Shown here piece after piece: positions 62,501-64,000 of a stretch of DNA of 64,000 nt; the stretch's first letter is position 1, and each line of letters starts with the position of its first letter. Made by a program: the position numbers and the translations under genes. The DNA comes from Streptomyces xiamenensis (GTDB lineage Bacteria > Actinomycetota > Actinomycetes > Streptomycetales > Streptomycetaceae), in contig NZ_CP009922.3 in assembly GCF_000993785.3 (NCBI RefSeq), forward strand, positions 992,001 through 1,056,000. The letters are read 5' to 3'. The notes under the pieces are model-generated. The model made no database searches, was not told the origin of the DNA, and worked only from the letters and a program-made list of their open reading frames with translations.

Positions 62501-64000
62501 GGCCGAGGGGTCCAGCAGGTTGCCCTGGGGGCCCAGGGAGGAGTGCAGGGAGGTGACCAGTTCCTCGCGGATGGCGTCCAGCGGGGGGTTGGTGACCTGG
62601 GCGAAGAGCTGGGTGAAGTAGTCGAAGATCAGCCGCGGCCGGTCGGAGAGCGCCGCGATGGGGGTGTCCGTTCCCATGGAGCCGATGGGCTCGGCGCCGC
62701 TGCCCGCCATGGGAGCGAGCAGGATACGCAGCTCTTCCTCGGTGTAGCCGAAGGTCTGCTGGCGGCGGGTGACGGAGGCGTGGGTGTGGACGACGTGCTC
62801 GCGCTCGGGCAGGTCGGCAAGGCCGATGAGGCCCTCCTCCAGCCATTGCGCGTAGGGGTGCTCGGCGGCCAGGCCCGCCTTGATCTCGTCGTCCTCGATG
62901 ATGCGGTGCTCGGCGGTGTCGACGAGGAACATCCGGCCGGGCTGGAGCCGGCCCTTGCGCACGACGGTGGCCGGGTCGATGTCGAGGACGCCCACCTCGG
63001 AGGAGAGGACGACGAACCCGTCGTCGGTGACCCAGTACCGGCCGGGGCGCAGCCCGTTGCGGTCCAGTACGGCGCCGACCTGGGTGCCGTCGGTGAAGGC
63101 GACGCAGGCGGGGCCGTCCCAGGGCTCCATCAGGGTGGAGTGGAACTGGTAGAAGGCACGCCGGGCGGGGTCCATCGACTCGTGGTTCTCCCACGCCTCG
63201 GGGACCATCATCAGCACGGAGTGCGGCAGGGAGCGGCCACCGAGGTGGAGCAGTTCGAGGACCTCGTCGAAGGAGGCGGAGTCGGAGGCGTCCGGGGTGC
63301 AGACGGGGAAGATCCGGTCCAGGGCGTCCTGGTCGCCGATGCGTTCGCCGAACAGCGGCGAGGCCAGCTGGGACTCGCGGGCGCGCATCCAGTTGCGGTT
63401 GCCGCGCACGGTGTTGATCTCACCGTTGTGGGCGACGAACCGGTAGGGGTGTGCGAGCGGCCAGCTCGGGAAGGTGTTCGTGGAGAACCGGGAGTGGACC
63501 AGGCCGATGGCCGAAGCCAGGCGACGGTCTGAAAGATCAGGAAAAAACGGCTCAAGCTGTCCGGTGGTGAGCATTCCCTTGTAGACCAGGGTGCGCGCCG
63601 ACAGCGAGGCGAAGTAGACGCCGGTCTCGCGTTCGGCGCGCTTGCGCAGGACGAAGGCGCGCCGTTCCAGCTCGATGCCTGTCCGTCCGCCGTCCGCATC
63701 GTGGACAAAGAGCTGGCGGAAGGCGGGCATGACCTCGCGGGCGGCGGCGCCGAGCAGCTGGGGGGCGACCGGCACCTCGCGCCAGCCGAGGACGGTCAGG
63801 CCCTCTTCGGCGGCGATGGCCTCGATGGCGGTGGTGGCGGTGGCGTTCTCGTCCGCGTCCACCGGGAGGAAGGCGGTGCCGACCGCGTAGGAGCCGGCCT
63901 CGGGGAGACCGAAAGGAACGTTATCCCGCAAAAATGCATCGGGGATCTGGATGAGGATCCCCGCGCCGTCCCCGGTGTCCGGGTCGGAGCCGGTGGCGCC
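59588..64000 (-). CDS. gltB: Glutamate synthase (NADPH) large subunit (5' truncated by window edge)
   Basis: Catalytic subunit of GOGAT: makes two glutamates from glutamine and 2-oxoglutarate with electrons from GltD. The frame is open to the window edge and 1470 C-terminal residues are visible; roughly 60-70 residues including the nucleophilic Cys of the glutaminase domain are outside. Visible parts are the rest of the class II amidotransferase domain ([27 protein letters not shown]), the central domain, the FMN-binding synthase domain ([41 protein letters not shown]), the 3Fe-4S Cys motif [15 protein letters not shown], and the C-terminal glycine-rich beta-helix repeats ([17 protein letters not shown]). 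gltD follows with an 8-bp overlap. Confidence 0.98.
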   Translation of the reverse strand, partial: GATGSDPDTGDGAGILIQIPDAFLRDNVPFGLPEAGSYAVGTAFLPVDADENATATTAIEAIAAEEGLTVLGWREVPVAPQLLGAAAREVMPAFRQLFVHDADGGRTGIELERRAFVLRKRAERETGVYFASLSARTLVYKGMLTTGQLEPFFPDLSDRRLASAIGLVHSRFSTNTFPSWPLAHPYRFVAHNGEINTVRGNRNWMRARESQLASPLFGERIGDQDALDRIFPVCTPDASDSASFDEVLELLHLGGRSLPHSVLMMVPEAWENHESMDPARRAFYQFHSTLMEPWDGPACVAFTDGTQVGAVLDRNGLRPGRYWVTDDGFVVLSSEVGVLDIDPATVVRKGRLQPGRMFLVDTAEHRIIEDDEIKAGLAAEHPYAQWLEEGLIGLADLPEREHVVHTHASVTRRQQTFGYTEEELRILLAPMAGSGAEPIGSMGTDTPIAALSDRPRLIFDYFTQLFAQVTNPPLDAIREELVTSLHSSLGPQGNLLDPSAATCRSVNLPFPVIDNDELAKLIHINADGDLPGFGSATLSGLYRVSGGGAALADRLAEIRAETDAAIADGARLIVLSDRHSDAEHAPIPSLLLTSAVHHHLIRTKQRTQVGLLIEAGDVREVHHVALLIGYGAAAVNPYLAMESVEDLVARGTYLPGIEAETAIKNLIKALGKGVLKVMSKMGISTVASYRGAQVFEAVGLDESFVDTYFHGTTTKIGGAGLDVIAQEVAARHAKAYPASGIAPAHRDLEIGGEYQWRREGEPHLFDPDTVFRLQHATRQRRYDIFKQYTERVNEQAERLMTLRGLFRLKDGERAPVPLEEVEPVSEIVKRFSTGAMSYGSISQEAHENLAIAMNRLGAKSNTGEGGEDSERLTDPERRSAIKQVASGRFGVTSEYLVHSDDIQIKMAQGAKPGEGGQLPGHKVYPWVAKTRHATPGVGLISPPPHHDIYSIEDLAQLIHDLKNANPAARIHVKLVSEVGVGTVAAGVSKAHADVVLISGHDGGTGASPLTSLKHAGGPWELGLAETQQTLLLNGLRDRIVVQTDGQLKTGRDVLIAALLGAEEYGFATAPLVVSGCVMMRVCHLDTCPVGIATQNPVLRERFSGKPEFVVNFFEFIAEEVRELLAELGFRTLEEAVGHAELLDVTRAVDHWKAAGLDLAPLLHVPDLPAGAPLHRTIAQDHGLEKALDNELIRLSADALTADTAEDARPVRAQVAIRNINRTVGTMLGHEVTKKFGGAGLPQDTIDITFTGSAGQSFGAFVPRGVTLRLEGDANDYVGKGLSGGRLIVRPDRGAEHLPEYSTIAGNTLAYGATGGELFLRGRVGERFCVRNSGATVVAEGVGDHGCEYMTGGHAVVLGETGRNFAAGMSGGVAYVIDLDEHNVNPGMVAVETLSETDRDWLHEVVRRHAEETGSTVAGKLLKDWDAAVARFSKIMPTTYKAVLAAKDAAERAGLGESETHEKMMEAATHG

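Overview
The window is a stretch of a very GC-rich (about 70% or more) actinobacterial chromosome. Gene content and order (uvrA, uvrB, coaE, rpsA, polA, an ANTAR response regulator, pyk, gltBD), frequent GTG starts and strong third-position GC bias point to Streptomyces or a close relative. Both ends cut genes: uvrA loses its 5' part at the left edge and gltB its 5' part at the right edge. Reading this as a core chromosomal arm region is inference from content, not from a database comparison.

Left part (1-32.8 kb). Repair genes uvrA and uvrB flank a large secreted protein that joins a phosphodiester glycosidase domain to a metallophosphatase domain, and a TerD-family protein. Then come a glycerophosphodiester phosphodiesterase, an M23 peptidase, an MHYT membrane sensor, a PemK/MazF-like protein, a WGR/beta-propeller protein, a DUF5954-type protein with an internal duplication, a translationally coupled VWA/membrane protein pair, two zinc dehydrogenases, a methyltransferase and an aromatic-acid-exporter-like membrane protein. 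The core block PAC2-coaE, rpsA, a lytic transglycosylase with a long acidic tail, and polA follows. A FdhF/YdeP-type molybdoenzyme is divergent from polA, with a hotdog thioesterase behind it.

Middle (32.8-44.8 kb). A complete branched-chain amino-acid-type ABC operon (livK-H-M-G-F) has a Crp-like site upstream and a hairpin between livK and livH. Next is an ANTAR response regulator, then an odd spot: a tRNA with anticodon CAA but without the long variable arm expected of tRNA-Leu, followed by a free-standing HTH plus double LAGLIDADG protein and a short antitoxin-like fragment. A three-gene operon (Gfo/Idh/MocA dehydrogenase, DUF6807 protein, cupin) sits behind a perfect cre-like LacI-family operator. 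Pyruvate kinase follows.

Right part (44.8-64 kb). A PLP decarboxylase and an N-hydroxylase resembling DesA and DesB form a two-gene unit with no acyltransferase, no NIS synthetase and no recognisable iron box. Then come aminopeptidase N, two small secreted or lipoprotein genes, chorismate mutase, a VOC protein, a zinc-metallopeptidase-like protein, a sugar ABC importer (binding protein plus two permeases, no ATPase) with a DasR-like site upstream, a small membrane-anchored protein, and the glutamate synthase operon gltB-gltD.

Regulatory calls (promoters, operators, terminators) were made by eye from inverted repeats and consensus matches. Hairpins downstream of genes are the most secure of these; operator assignments are hypotheses.
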